Positions 52,954 to 61,467 of a stretch of DNA of 64,000 nt are shown here, one piece after another. The DNA is taken from contig JAEWAF010000071.1 of NCBI GenBank assembly GCA_023391815.1, forward strand, positions 62,001 to 126,000. The letters run 5' to 3'. The position numbers and the translations under genes were made by a program. Below the pieces are notes generated by a model, which was given only the letters and a program-made list of their open reading frames with translations, searched no databases and was not told the DNA's origin. The DNA comes from Pseudomonadota bacterium. Lineage in GTDB: Bacteria; Pseudomonadota; Gammaproteobacteria; Steroidobacterales; Steroidobacteraceae. Positions within the stretch are counted from its first letter, which is position 1. Every line of letters starts with the position of its first letter.

Positions 52954-53796
52954 TCAGTGATGCTCGGCGGCCATGCTGAGATACACGATGGTCAGCATCA
53001 TGAAGATGAATGCTTGCAGCGTGATGATCAGGATATGGAACGCGGTCCAGACGAAGCCGGCCACGAACTGTAGCGGCGCCATCACATACGTAAGACCGCT
53101 CGACAGGCTCGCGCCGAGCGTCATGCAGGCGATCAGGATGAAGATCAGCTCGCCGGCGTACATGTTGCCGAACAAGCGCAGGGCCAGCGAAATCGGGCGG
53201 ACCGCTTCTTCGATCAGGCGCAGCAGCAGGTTGGCCGGCGCCAGCAGAATCTTGCCGATCGTGTTGGGAGCGTGGAACGGCGCCGTGAACATCTCGCCGA
53301 CGAAGGTGCCGACGCCCTTGTGCTTGACGCCGAAATACTGGATCAGCAGGAACACGGTCAGCGACATTGCCAAAGTGGTGTTGAGGTCGGCGGTCGGCAC
53401 GATGCGCAGATAGGGAACACCCACCGCGCCCGCCGCTGCCGGCACCCAGTCCACCGGAATCATGTCCAGGAAGTTCATCAGGAACACCAGGCAGAAAATC
53501 GTGATCGCCAGCGGCGCGATCAGCTTGCTCTTGCCATGGAAGGTTTCCTTCACCGAGGTATCGACGAACTCGACGATCATTTCGATGAAGCACTGGAATT
53601 TGCCGGGCACGCCCGGGGTCGCACGACGCGCCACGCGCAGGAACAGGTACAGGAAAATAGCGGCGCACAGCAGCTTGAAGAAGATGCTGTCGAGATGCAG
53701 CACCCAGAACCGGCCCTCACCGACCGGCATCTCCAAATGATGGAGATGGTGCTTGATGTAATCGGTCATGGTCGCCGGACCACCATGCTCAGCCAT
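52954..53796 (-). CDS. atpB: ATP synthase a subunit
   Basis: 280 residues from ATG 53796 (a TTG one codon earlier is possible). Multi-spanning, with the essential Arg in the block RLIEEAVRPISLALRLFGNMYAGE (~198-215) and FHILIITLQAFIFMMLTIVYLSMA at the end. It forms the two half-channels through which protons reach the c-ring. Confidence 0.97.
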   Translation of the reverse strand: MAEHGGPATMTDYIKHHLHHLEMPVGEGRFWVLHLDSIFFKLLCAAIFLYLFLRVARRATPGVPGKFQCFIEMIVEFVDTSVKETFHGKSKLIAPLAITIFCLVFLMNFLDMIPVDWVPAAAGAVGVPYLRIVPTADLNTTLAMSLTVFLLIQYFGVKHKGVGTFVGEMFTAPFHAPNTIGKILLAPANLLLRLIEEAVRPISLALRLFGNMYAGELIFILIACMTLGASLSSGLTYVMAPLQFVAGFVWTAFHILIITLQAFIFMMLTIVYLSMAAEHH

Positions 53797-53818
53797 CAAC
53801 CCACCTCACCTAAAACGA

Positions 53819-54184
53819 CTATTTGAAAATTCCCATCGCGACCCAGAACCCGCACTGACTGGCCACCAGGCCGATCAGCAGGGGCAGCGGTTCCATGCCG
53901 CCGCGAGTCAATGCCAGCGCAAACGCGCCGAGTACCCAAATCCACTTCAACAATTCGCCCGCGTAGAACCCGCGCGCCGCGCTGGCCGGTGGCCAGGTTG
54001 TGGCGAACAAGCGCCATGCGAACACGAGAGTCCCCAACGCGATGATCAAACCGCCCGCGACCGCCGAGCGGGCCGCGTTCCAGCCGCTCGTCATCAAGAA
54101 CACGAGTGCTGCCAGACCCGTGCACGCCAGCTGTATCGCGGCGAATTTCAACGAAAGGCGCTTGCCGCGCGCGGTGACATTCAC
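53819..54184 (-). CDS. atpI: ATP synthase subunit I
   Basis: 121 residues from GTG 54184, the only suitable in-frame start; about four hydrophobic helices (~15-35, ~40-58, ~75-92, ~97-118). Small and poorly conserved, it is the usual first cistron of bacterial atp operons and helps assemble the c-ring. It lies 39 bases downstream of the predicted transcription start. Confidence 0.85.
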   Translation of the reverse strand: MNVTARGKRLSLKFAAIQLACTGLAALVFLMTSGWNAARSAVAGGLIIALGTLVFAWRLFATTWPPASAARGFYAGELLKWIWVLGAFALALTRGGMEPLPLLIGLVASQCGFWVAMGIFK

Positions 54185-54230
54185 GTGTGTGGCACGTATT
54201 GGTTTACCGCCCGGCCGGAAACGGCGGCGA

Positions 54231-54259
54231 ATTATACGCAGCGTTTTGCAGTGCTACAA
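54231..54259 (-). promoter_or_regulatory. Strong sigma-70 promoter of the atp operon
   Basis: On the minus strand, TTGTAG (54259-54254) and a perfect TATAAT (54236-54231) are separated by exactly 17 bases. Transcription would begin near 54223, about 40 bases before the atpI start. The match is the best promoter in the window. Confidence 0.75.
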
Positions 54260-54381
54260 GGAAGATGGAGCCTATCGCACCGCGAATTATGACTATAAAT
54301 CTGCGATCACGCGGGCGGGTGGTGCATTTTGTCCCGCCTTCTTGACATCGGCAACCGGACCCGAATCAGATCACGCCAGAT

Positions 54382-56715
54382 TTACAACTTGTACCGGAGC
54401 TTGATCAGGAACTGATCCGCATCCCGCACATCGGTCATGTCGCGAAACAACTCGCTCACACCGCGCTCGTCGTCGTCGATGAAATTGTAGCCGCCGCGCG
54501 CGTAAACCAGAAACAGTTCCGACATCGGGCCGATCTCATACCGATAACGAATCTGCAGACCGAGATTGTTGACGGTGAACGGCGCGACAGCATCGGTGGT
54601 AGCAAGCAGGTTGCCCGCCCGATCGGTGCGATAGGCGCGGCGGACTTCGGCGTCGATGCCGATCCATTGCCATTTCACGCGCAACTCGTGGCGCGGCGCG
54701 GGAATCCAGTCCAGGCGGAAGTCGTAGTCGAGTCGCCTGGCACGATACGAACCGAACAGATTTCCCTCTTCCCACAGCAGCCAGTCCGAGGAGTACTGCG
54801 GCAACAGATCCAGCCGCAGGGTGAGCTTGTCGGTCGGATAATAGGAGATCAGAAATTGCAGCCAGCCGGAGTAGTCCTCGACGCCCTGCTGGAACGCATA
54901 GGTGCCCAATGTGAATTGCCAGTCGCCATAGCGGGGCGTGGTGATGTCCATGTAGGCGGAGAAGCGCTCGTCCAGTCGCACCGGTCCGTTGCCGCGTGAA
55001 AGCAAATCGTCCACGCCGCTGGTGACGTAGCGCAGTTCCTGGAATGCCTTCCATGCGCTCGCGTAACTGACGTCGCGCGACACCGAGAATCGCGACTGCA
55101 GGCGTTGTCCGTCGGTGTTCTCACGATAGAACGTATAGAGCCGCTGCGTTTCGCCGCTCACCCGCCCGCCGCCGGCGACTCGATAATTTGTTTCCCACTC
55201 GACCTGCTTGAGCGCGTTGCGCTCCATGTAGCCCAGGTCGTTCATGTCGAACGTGTCGTCGATGTACAGCAGCTTCAACGTATGCGTCAGCGGCGAGCTG
55301 CGACTGAAATCAGCCTGCAGCCACGACTCGTAACCGTGCGCATTGATTTCGGAACGGCGAGGCCCCGTGCCAGGCGCCAGACTCATATCCATCAGAGCCA
55401 CGCCGCTCGTGCCGATATCGGAGCGGATCACCTGACCGCTGATGCGCCAGTCGTCGCTCGGCGCGAGCTCGTAATCGATCGCGTTCACCAGCGCGTCGCG
55501 ATCGAGATAGGGACGATCCACCCACGTGCCGAGATAGCCCACTCGCGCATGTTCCATCGGCAGGGCGACGCGAGTCGCGGCAAACAAACGTCCCGGACCG
55601 TTGCGATACTCGTTTTCCTGCGCGACGAAGCCGCCGTAGACCAGTTGCCCGGCCGTGCCCGTGAGCTTCAAGGCGGCATCGATGTCGGATGAAGCAGTAC
55701 TGCCATCATCCGCGGACGCGCCGATGCGCCTCGTATAAACGAGCTGTCCATTGGCCGGCGTGCGCAGATCGAAAATGCCCTGGTTCTCGCTGAAGAACGG
55801 TCGCTTGTCGGTGAACACGGTTTCGATGGCCGAGAAATCCACCACCAGCTCGTCGCTCTCCACCTGCCCGAAATCGGGATTGAGCGTCGCCGACAGCCAC
55901 AGGTTCGGCGAGGCTTTCCAATTGATGTCGGCGCCGGCTTTGAGACGGGTGTGATCGTCGATGAAATCGGAAATCGCGGTTCCATACGGCACCACGTCCA
56001 GGCTCGCGACCGACGCATGTTGTGAGATCTGGATGCGCTGAAAGTCCGACAGGAACACCGCCGCTTCACTGGTGATGCCGGGACAGGAATAACGCTCACC
56101 CCGATCGAACAGGTAACGCGTGCCATACACACCGATGGTGCGCGTATCGGCACGCGAGTCCCGCATGCTGATGCTGGACCAGGGAATGAAGATCTCGACG
56201 AACCACTGCTGCTCGGTCTCGTACACGGCGTGCTGCCAGGCGCCGTCCCAGTCGCGATCGAACTTGTTTTGATTGGTGATCAAGCCGTCGCGAATGCCGC
56301 CGCCCAGGCCGACGGTGAATTCATAACCGATCTGCGCATTGGCATCGAAGTCCACCATCAGCGAGACGGTGTCGCCGATCAAGCGCTCCGAATCGCGCGG
56401 CGTGCGCGGCTTGATCCGTCGTTCGTTGGGCGGCTGATCGAAAATGAAGGCGGCGGCCAGGCCGCGCTCGGTGGAGAGAATGTGCAGTTCATTGCCGTAG
56501 CGGGGTTCATCCCGCGCGAACGGCAACGTGCGCTGCCAATCCTTGCAGACGACCGCGTTCTGCCATTCCGGCTCGTCGATATGACCGTCGATCACCAGTT
56601 CGGCGCGCGCGGGCGTACAACAGATCGTGATAAATGCCAGCAGCAGCAACGCACACGAAGTTGTAGCGATCGGGGTGCGCGGCGCCGTGCTGTTCAGCAC
56701 TGACGCCGTTCGCAT
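54382..56715 (-). CDS. DUF5916 outer-membrane barrel with N-terminal carbohydrate-binding-like domain
   Basis: 777 residues. A signal peptide ends near TPARA/E. Residues ~40-210 are the CBM9-like beta-sandwich typical of this group (IDGHIDEPEWQNA; VSLMVDFDANAQIGYEF; EIFIPWSSISM). The remainder is a beta-barrel with the DUF5916 motifs LNPDFGQVESDELVVDFSA (~285-303) and FTDKRPFFSENQ, ending in alternating hydrophobics (FLIKLRYKL) as a barrel signal. Members are thought to take up or bind glycans or peptides at the outer membrane; substrate unknown. It sits between parB and atpI, where none is usual. Confidence 0.88.
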   Translation of the reverse strand: MRTASVLNSTAPRTPIATTSCALLLLAFITICCTPARAELVIDGHIDEPEWQNAVVCKDWQRTLPFARDEPRYGNELHILSTERGLAAAFIFDQPPNERRIKPRTPRDSERLIGDTVSLMVDFDANAQIGYEFTVGLGGGIRDGLITNQNKFDRDWDGAWQHAVYETEQQWFVEIFIPWSSISMRDSRADTRTIGVYGTRYLFDRGERYSCPGITSEAAVFLSDFQRIQISQHASVASLDVVPYGTAISDFIDDHTRLKAGADINWKASPNLWLSATLNPDFGQVESDELVVDFSAIETVFTDKRPFFSENQGIFDLRTPANGQLVYTRRIGASADDGSTASSDIDAALKLTGTAGQLVYGGFVAQENEYRNGPGRLFAATRVALPMEHARVGYLGTWVDRPYLDRDALVNAIDYELAPSDDWRISGQVIRSDIGTSGVALMDMSLAPGTGPRRSEINAHGYESWLQADFSRSSPLTHTLKLLYIDDTFDMNDLGYMERNALKQVEWETNYRVAGGGRVSGETQRLYTFYRENTDGQRLQSRFSVSRDVSYASAWKAFQELRYVTSGVDDLLSRGNGPVRLDERFSAYMDITTPRYGDWQFTLGTYAFQQGVEDYSGWLQFLISYYPTDKLTLRLDLLPQYSSDWLLWEEGNLFGSYRARRLDYDFRLDWIPAPRHELRVKWQWIGIDAEVRRAYRTDRAGNLLATTDAVAPFTVNNLGLQIRYRYEIGPMSELFLVYARGGYNFIDDDERGVSELFRDMTDVRDADQFLIKLRYKL

Positions 56716-56805
56716 TTTGAACGGACCTCGGAACAGACTTCCCTGAAACGCCGGATCATGAACCTTACCTGGTACTGCGATGGCGGGCGTGCTGGCGACG
56801 CCGGT

Positions 56806-57750
56806 CTAACGGATGTGCTCGAGAATGCCGTCGAGCTCTTCCAGCGTATGGTAGCTGATGACCAGCTTGCCCTTGCCGGAAGAAGCGTGCTGAACCTGCA
56901 CTTTGGCGCCGAGCTTCTCGCTCAGGTCCGCCTCGAGCTTGCGGATGTTCGGATCGGGGCGCGACGCGGCTTCATGCGCGCTCGCCGATGGCTGCGATGC
57001 CAGCCGTTTCACCAATGCTTCGGTCTCACGGACCGAGAGCCTGCGCTGCGCGATCTGCGCGGCCAGCTCGGCTTGCTGACGTTTGTTCTCGATGGTCAGC
57101 AAGGCGCGCGCGTGACCCATATCCAGCTCGCGATGCTCGACCAGCCTGCTGGCGTCTTCGCCCAGATCGAGCAAGCGCAACAGATTGCTCACCGCCGAGC
57201 GCGAACGGCCAACCGCCTCGGCGGCCGTCGCATGGGTCATTTCAAACTCTGTGATCAAACGTTGCAGAGCGCGTGCTTCTTCCAGCGGGTTCAGATTTTC
57301 GCGCTGAATGTTTTCGATGAGCGCCATCGCGATGGCCGCCTCATCGGGCACCCGGCGAATGATGGCCGGCATCTCGTGCAAGCCGGCGAGCTGCGCCGCG
57401 CGCCAGCGACGTTCGCCGGCGATGATTTCGTAACGCTGCTCGGCCGGGTTCTCCGAAGGATTGTTCGCATACGAGCCATCGGCGTTGATGGGACGCACGA
57501 CGATCGGCTGCACCACGCCCTGCGCTTTGATGGAGTCCGCCAGCTCCTGCAATGTTTCCTGCCGCAGATCGATACGCGGCTGATACTTGCCTCGCTGTAA
57601 CAAATCAACGGGCAGCTTGCGCAACTCTTCATCGACCGGACGTAACGCCGTCACCACGGCGGCGGCGGCAGGAGAAGCGGCCGCGGCAGGCTGACCAAGC
57701 AGGGCACCCAGCCCTCGGCTGAGACGAGGTTGTTTATTCGCCATTGTCAT
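56806..57750 (-). CDS. parB: Chromosome-partitioning protein ParB
   Basis: 314 residues. The CTPase/clamp domain carries GERRWRAAQ (~113-121) and ENIQREN (~145), followed by the helix-turn-helix for parS (THATAAEAVGRSRSAVSNLLRLL, ~170-195) and a C-terminal dimerisation domain. It loads at parS near the replication origin and slides along DNA as a clamp. It follows parA with a 9-base gap. No parS site (TGTTNCACGTGAAACA-like) was found in this window. Confidence 0.96.
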   Translation of the reverse strand: MTMANKQPRLSRGLGALLGQPAAAASPAAAAVVTALRPVDEELRKLPVDLLQRGKYQPRIDLRQETLQELADSIKAQGVVQPIVVRPINADGSYANNPSENPAEQRYEIIAGERRWRAAQLAGLHEMPAIIRRVPDEAAIAMALIENIQRENLNPLEEARALQRLITEFEMTHATAAEAVGRSRSAVSNLLRLLDLGEDASRLVEHRELDMGHARALLTIENKRQQAELAAQIAQRRLSVRETEALVKRLASQPSASAHEAASRPDPNIRKLEADLSEKLGAKVQVQHASSGKGKLVISYHTLEELDGILEHIR

Positions 57751-57759
57751 AATTCGTCA

Positions 57760-58569
57760 CTATGACGCGACCGCGTTGGCGGCGGGCGGCGCCACGTTGA
57801 ATGTTTCTTCCTCTCGACGAATCATTTCACCGGCCAGCGCCAGATAAGCCAGCGCGCCGCGCGATTCCTTATCGTAGTGCAATGCCGGCTTGCCGAAGCT
57901 GGGCGCTTCCGCCAGCCGCACGTTGCGGGGAATGATGGAGCGGAACACCTTGTCGCCGAAGTGCTCGATCAGCTGCTGAGACACTTCGTTCGCCAGATTG
58001 TTACGCGGATCGAACATGGTGCGCAGGATGCCGCCGATCTCGAGCTTCGGATTGGGCCCGGCCTTGATCTGTTCGATCGTGTTGATCAAGGCGGTGAGCC
58101 CCTCCAGCGCGTAATACTCACATTGCATCGGGATCAGTACGCCCTCGGCCGCGACCAGCGCGTTGACCGTGAGCATATTCAGCGCCGGCGGACAATCGAT
58201 CAGCACGATATCGAATTGACTCATCACCGGCTGCAACGCATCCCGCAGCCGGGTCTCGCAACCGGGCTTGCCCATCATCTCGACGTCGGCGGCGACCAGA
58301 TCCTGATTCGCCGGCATCACTTTGAAATCCGCGTAGTCCACGCTGCGCATCGCCGAAGCGGCGTCGCTGTCACCGAGCAACACGTCGGTGGTTGACCGCT
58401 CCACAGCGCGCTTGTCGATGCCGCACCCCATGGTGGCATTGCCCTGCGGATCGATGTCGATCAGCAGCACGCGTCGCTTGGTCGCCGCCAGCGATGCGGC
58501 CAGATTGACGCTCGTCGTGGTCTTGCCGACGCCGCCTTTCTGGTTGGTGATGGCGAGAATGCGATGCAT
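57760..58569 (-). CDS. parA: Chromosome-partitioning ATPase ParA (Soj)
   Basis: 269 residues. Deviant Walker A KGGVGKTTTSVNLA (~10-23), switch DIDPQGNATMG and Walker B-type IVLIDCPP (~115-122) are intact. The short form without an N-terminal HTH is the chromosomal Soj type. It moves origin-bound ParB along the nucleoid. Confidence 0.96.
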   Translation of the reverse strand: MHRILAITNQKGGVGKTTTSVNLAASLAATKRRVLLIDIDPQGNATMGCGIDKRAVERSTTDVLLGDSDAASAMRSVDYADFKVMPANQDLVAADVEMMGKPGCETRLRDALQPVMSQFDIVLIDCPPALNMLTVNALVAAEGVLIPMQCEYYALEGLTALINTIEQIKAGPNPKLEIGGILRTMFDPRNNLANEVSQQLIEHFGDKVFRSIIPRNVRLAEAPSFGKPALHYDKESRGALAYLALAGEMIRREEETFNVAPPAANAVAS

Positions 58570-58664
58570 GGAGTAATGAATGGGACCAGTCCGTTAGTGA
58601 GTCACGCAATCGGCACAACGCTGAATCTGCATGTTAAATCCGGGCAGGAGCACCAGGGCGGGCG

Positions 58665-59303
58665 CTAGAGCCGGTCGTGGCTGCGGCAGATTTCCACAAG
58701 ATGCCGCTCTTCGTCCAGAGCGGGCACAGTAAGTCGATGGACCGCCGCGAGTTTCCAGCCGCTCGGCAACTTGCCGAGCTCGGCCTCGGGGTGCCGGCCC
58801 TTCATCGCCAGCAGTCGCCCGCCGCCGACAACCAGGTGGCCGGCCCATTTGACGAATTGCTCTACCGGGCCGACCGCGCGCGACACCACGATATCGAATC
58901 GTTGCGCCGGGCGGAAATTTTCCGCTCGAGTATGCACCGTTTGCACGTTGGTCAACTCCAGCAACCGTGCGGCATGATCGATGAACTTCAGCTTCTTGGC
59001 GGTGGAGTCGAGCAGCGTGAACTGTTTCGAGGGATTCACGATGGCCAGCGGCATGCCGGGAAATCCCGCGCCCGTGCCTACATCGAGCACATGCTCTCCC
59101 TGCAGGAAGGACTGCACGGAGAGGCTGTCGAGCAGGTGCTTGGTGATCTGCGCGCCGCGCTCTTTGATCGCGGTGAGATTCATGCGCTGATTCCAGTCGT
59201 CCAGCTCATCGAGCAGGCGGATCAGCTGCTGCGCCTGACGCTCGTTCAGCTCGATACCCAGCTGAGCCGCACCGGCAATGAGAGTCGGATCGCTCATGCG
59301 CAT
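58665..59303 (-). CDS. rsmG: 16S rRNA (guanine-527-N7) methyltransferase
   Basis: 212 residues. SAM-binding motif VLDVGTGAGFPGMPLAI (~70-86) and the family block NLTAIKERGAQITKHLLDSL (~42-61) are conserved. It methylates G527 of 16S rRNA. It sits 95 bases before parA, its usual partner; mnmG, which normally precedes it, is absent here. ATG at 59303, or two codons later. Confidence 0.95.
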   Translation of the reverse strand: MRMSDPTLIAGAAQLGIELNERQAQQLIRLLDELDDWNQRMNLTAIKERGAQITKHLLDSLSVQSFLQGEHVLDVGTGAGFPGMPLAIVNPSKQFTLLDSTAKKLKFIDHAARLLELTNVQTVHTRAENFRPAQRFDIVVSRAVGPVEQFVKWAGHLVVGGGRLLAMKGRHPEAELGKLPSGWKLAAVHRLTVPALDEERHLVEICRSHDRL

Positions 59304-59306
59304 CGC

Positions 59307-60299
59307 TCAACCCGCGATGCGAACGACGGTGCGACCGGTGACACCCGCCTTCAGATAGTCGTCGAACGCGCTCGGCAGCTGTTCGAACGGGATCGTGCGC
59401 GTCACGATGCTGTCGAGGTGACGCGGTTTCAGATCGGTCGCGAGTCGTTGCCACACTTGCAGGCGCAGCGGTCGCGGCGTGTATACAGAGTTGATGCCGA
59501 GCAAGCTCACCCCGCGCAGAATGAACGGCATCACCGTGGTCTTCAGCTCGGGACTCGCGGCCAGACCGATGCTGGCGATGTTGCCCCAGAATTTGACGGT
59601 GCGTGTCAGCCAGGTGAGCAACTCGCCGCCGACGTTGTCGATGGCGCCAGCGAATTGCGCTTCTTCCAACGGCCGCGAGCCGGTGTTGATCTGATCTCGA
59701 AGCAACACACGAGCGGCGCCGATTCGTTGCAAATAATCGACGGAAGACTGTTTGCCAGTGACGGCGACGACGCGATAACCACGCGCCGCCAGCATGTCCA
59801 CCGCGATACTGCCGACGCCGCCGGTCGCGCCCGTCACGACGATCTCACCGCCATCCGGCGCCTGTCCGTTCTGTTCCATGCGATGGATGGCGAGCGCGGC
59901 GGTGTAGCCGGCGGTGCCGATCGCCATGGCCTGGAATTGATCCAGTCCGGCGGGAATCGGCACGACCGAATCGCTTTTCACGCGCGCGTACTCGGCATAG
60001 CCGCCATCACGCGTCTCGGACAGCTCGCTGCCCGCGACCAGCACTTTCTGGCCCGGCTGAAATTGCGGATCGCTGGAGGAAACCACCTCGCCCGACAGAT
60101 CGATGCCGCCCACCAGCGGATAACGCCGCAGAATCTTGCCGGCGCCGGTCGCGGCGAGCGCGTCCTTGTAGTTGATGGTGGAGTAGCGGACTTTGACGAC
60201 GACTTCGCCCTCGGCGAGGTCGTTCAGACTGATCGTCTCCATGCGCGAGACGATCTTGCCGGCTTCCTGGTGGATGCGAAACGCGCGAAAGCTCTGCAT
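59307..60299 (-). CDS. AcuI/YhdH-type NADPH-dependent oxidoreductase
   Basis: 330 residues from ATG 60299 (GGAGG nine bases upstream). A zinc-free medium-chain reductase: YSTINYKDALAATG (~41-54), GIDLSGEVV (~67), and the NADPH motif VTGATGGVGSIAVDML (~150). The AcuI/YhdH branch reduces acryloyl-CoA; general quinone or enone reductases look similar, so the substrate is not certain. It ends three bases before rsmG and takes the place where mnmG is usual. Confidence 0.85.
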   Translation of the reverse strand: MQSFRAFRIHQEAGKIVSRMETISLNDLAEGEVVVKVRYSTINYKDALAATGAGKILRRYPLVGGIDLSGEVVSSSDPQFQPGQKVLVAGSELSETRDGGYAEYARVKSDSVVPIPAGLDQFQAMAIGTAGYTAALAIHRMEQNGQAPDGGEIVVTGATGGVGSIAVDMLAARGYRVVAVTGKQSSVDYLQRIGAARVLLRDQINTGSRPLEEAQFAGAIDNVGGELLTWLTRTVKFWGNIASIGLAASPELKTTVMPFILRGVSLLGINSVYTPRPLRLQVWQRLATDLKPRHLDSIVTRTIPFEQLPSAFDDYLKAGVTGRTVVRIAG

Positions 60300-60352
60300 A
60301 AGTGGCGGCCTCCGCGCGCTCGTCAAATGAAAATCAGGTCAGCGGGTTCAGC

Positions 60353-60985
60353 TTACTCGGTCTGGCACTTGCCATGATCGCGGATCTGATCGGTCGTGCA
60401 CACCGCCTGCTGCTTGGAGAAGAAATCGGCCAGGGCCGGAAAATCCTTCTCGTCCACGCCGCTGATGATACCCGCCATGATCGGGTTCTTGCGCTTGCCG
60501 CTCTTGTAGTCCTTCAGCGCGTGCACGATGTAATCCGCCGGCTGGCCGGCCAGCTTCGGATAGTCCGGAGCGACCGTCTTGTTGCCATCGGCGCCGTGAC
60601 AGGCGACGCAGGTCTGAGTGGCCGGCGGCGGCGTGCCGACGACTTCCTTGCTCGGGATGCCGCCGTCCGCGTGCAGGAACGCGGCGATGTCGGCCTTCTC
60701 TTGATCGGTCAGGGTCGCGGCCTGCGCATGCATGGTCGGATGCGGACGCTCGCCCTTGGCGTAGGCGTTCAGCGCACTGACGATATAAGCCTCGTTCTGG
60801 CCACCGAGCTTCGGCACGCGGTAGTTCGGGTACGCATTCTTATAATCCGGAACGCCGTGGCAGCCATGGCAGGTGTAAGCCAGGACTTTGCCCTTGGCGG
60901 CGTCAGCAGCGCCCGCGGTCGACACGGACATCGCAGCAAGCAAGCCCAGACCGATGACCGTTACCGGGCTCAATCGAAACGTCAT
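60353..60985 (-). CDS. Dihaem cytochrome c (c4-like)
   Basis: 210 residues with a signal peptide (cut after STAGA). Two haem-binding sites: CHGCH (~39-43) in the first half and CVACH (~127-131) in the second, each followed by a Met-containing segment (PTMHAQAATL; NPIMAGI). The two halves look like a tandem duplication as in cytochrome c4. It carries electrons in the periplasm to a terminal oxidase or reductase. Confidence 0.9.
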   Translation of the reverse strand: MTFRLSPVTVIGLGLLAAMSVSTAGAADAAKGKVLAYTCHGCHGVPDYKNAYPNYRVPKLGGQNEAYIVSALNAYAKGERPHPTMHAQAATLTDQEKADIAAFLHADGGIPSKEVVGTPPPATQTCVACHGADGNKTVAPDYPKLAGQPADYIVHALKDYKSGKRKNPIMAGIISGVDEKDFPALADFFSKQQAVCTTDQIRDHGKCQTE

Positions 60986-61097
60986 AACCCACTCTCTCCG
61001 CTTCTTACCGGCGTACTGTTGCCAGAAAACCTTAGGGACCCCGGCCGGCGGGGCGCGGTATGGTACCTGAAGTCACTGTTCCGGGCACTGCCTCGGG

Positions 61098-61103
61098 TAT
61101 ACT
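61098..61103 (+). promoter_or_regulatory. -10 element of the rpoZ promoter
   Basis: TATACT lies 43 bases before the rpoZ ATG in the divergent region with the cytochrome gene. The -35 match is poor at the usual spacing. Confidence 0.4.
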
Positions 61104-61145
61104 GCCGAGCCAATCCCCCAGATTTCCGATTGCCAGAGGTTTTCC

Positions 61146-61436
61146 ATGGCCCGTATCACCGTCGAAGACTCCCTCCACAACATCCCGAACCTGTTCCAGC
61201 TGGTGCTGGTCGCCGCCAAGCGCGCCCGCAAACTGGCCAACGGCGCCGAGGCGACGGTGGAGTGGGAGAACGACAAGCCGACCGTGGTGGCTCTGCGCGA
61301 AATCGCCGCCGGCCACATCGGCCCCGAGATCCTCGAGGAAGCCGAGCAGCGTCCGCAGCCGGAACTGATGCCCGAGCCGGACATGAACGGCATGTCGGGC
61401 GAGCTGCGCGCGCCTCACCTCGGCCTCGGAGATTGA
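61146..61436 (+). CDS. rpoZ: RNA polymerase omega subunit
   Basis: 96 residues. The N-terminal block MARITVEDSLHNIPNLFQLVLVAAKRARKLANGAEA is the omega signature. It helps fold beta' and takes part in the ppGpp response. It precedes spoT by 31 bases, a conserved arrangement, and the upstream neighbour usually is gmk, which is missing here. Confidence 0.96.
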   Translation: MARITVEDSLHNIPNLFQLVLVAAKRARKLANGAEATVEWENDKPTVVALREIAAGHIGPEILEEAEQRPQPELMPEPDMNGMSGELRAPHLGLGD

Positions 61437-61467
61437 CGTCGCGCTGTAAAGTCCCCAGCTTCAGCCT

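Noticed and set aside
56700..59303. A parS centromere beside parAB
   Set aside because: No sequence close to TGTTNCACGTGAAACA was seen here. CACGTG sequences elsewhere (near 32077 and 54184) lack the flanking arms.
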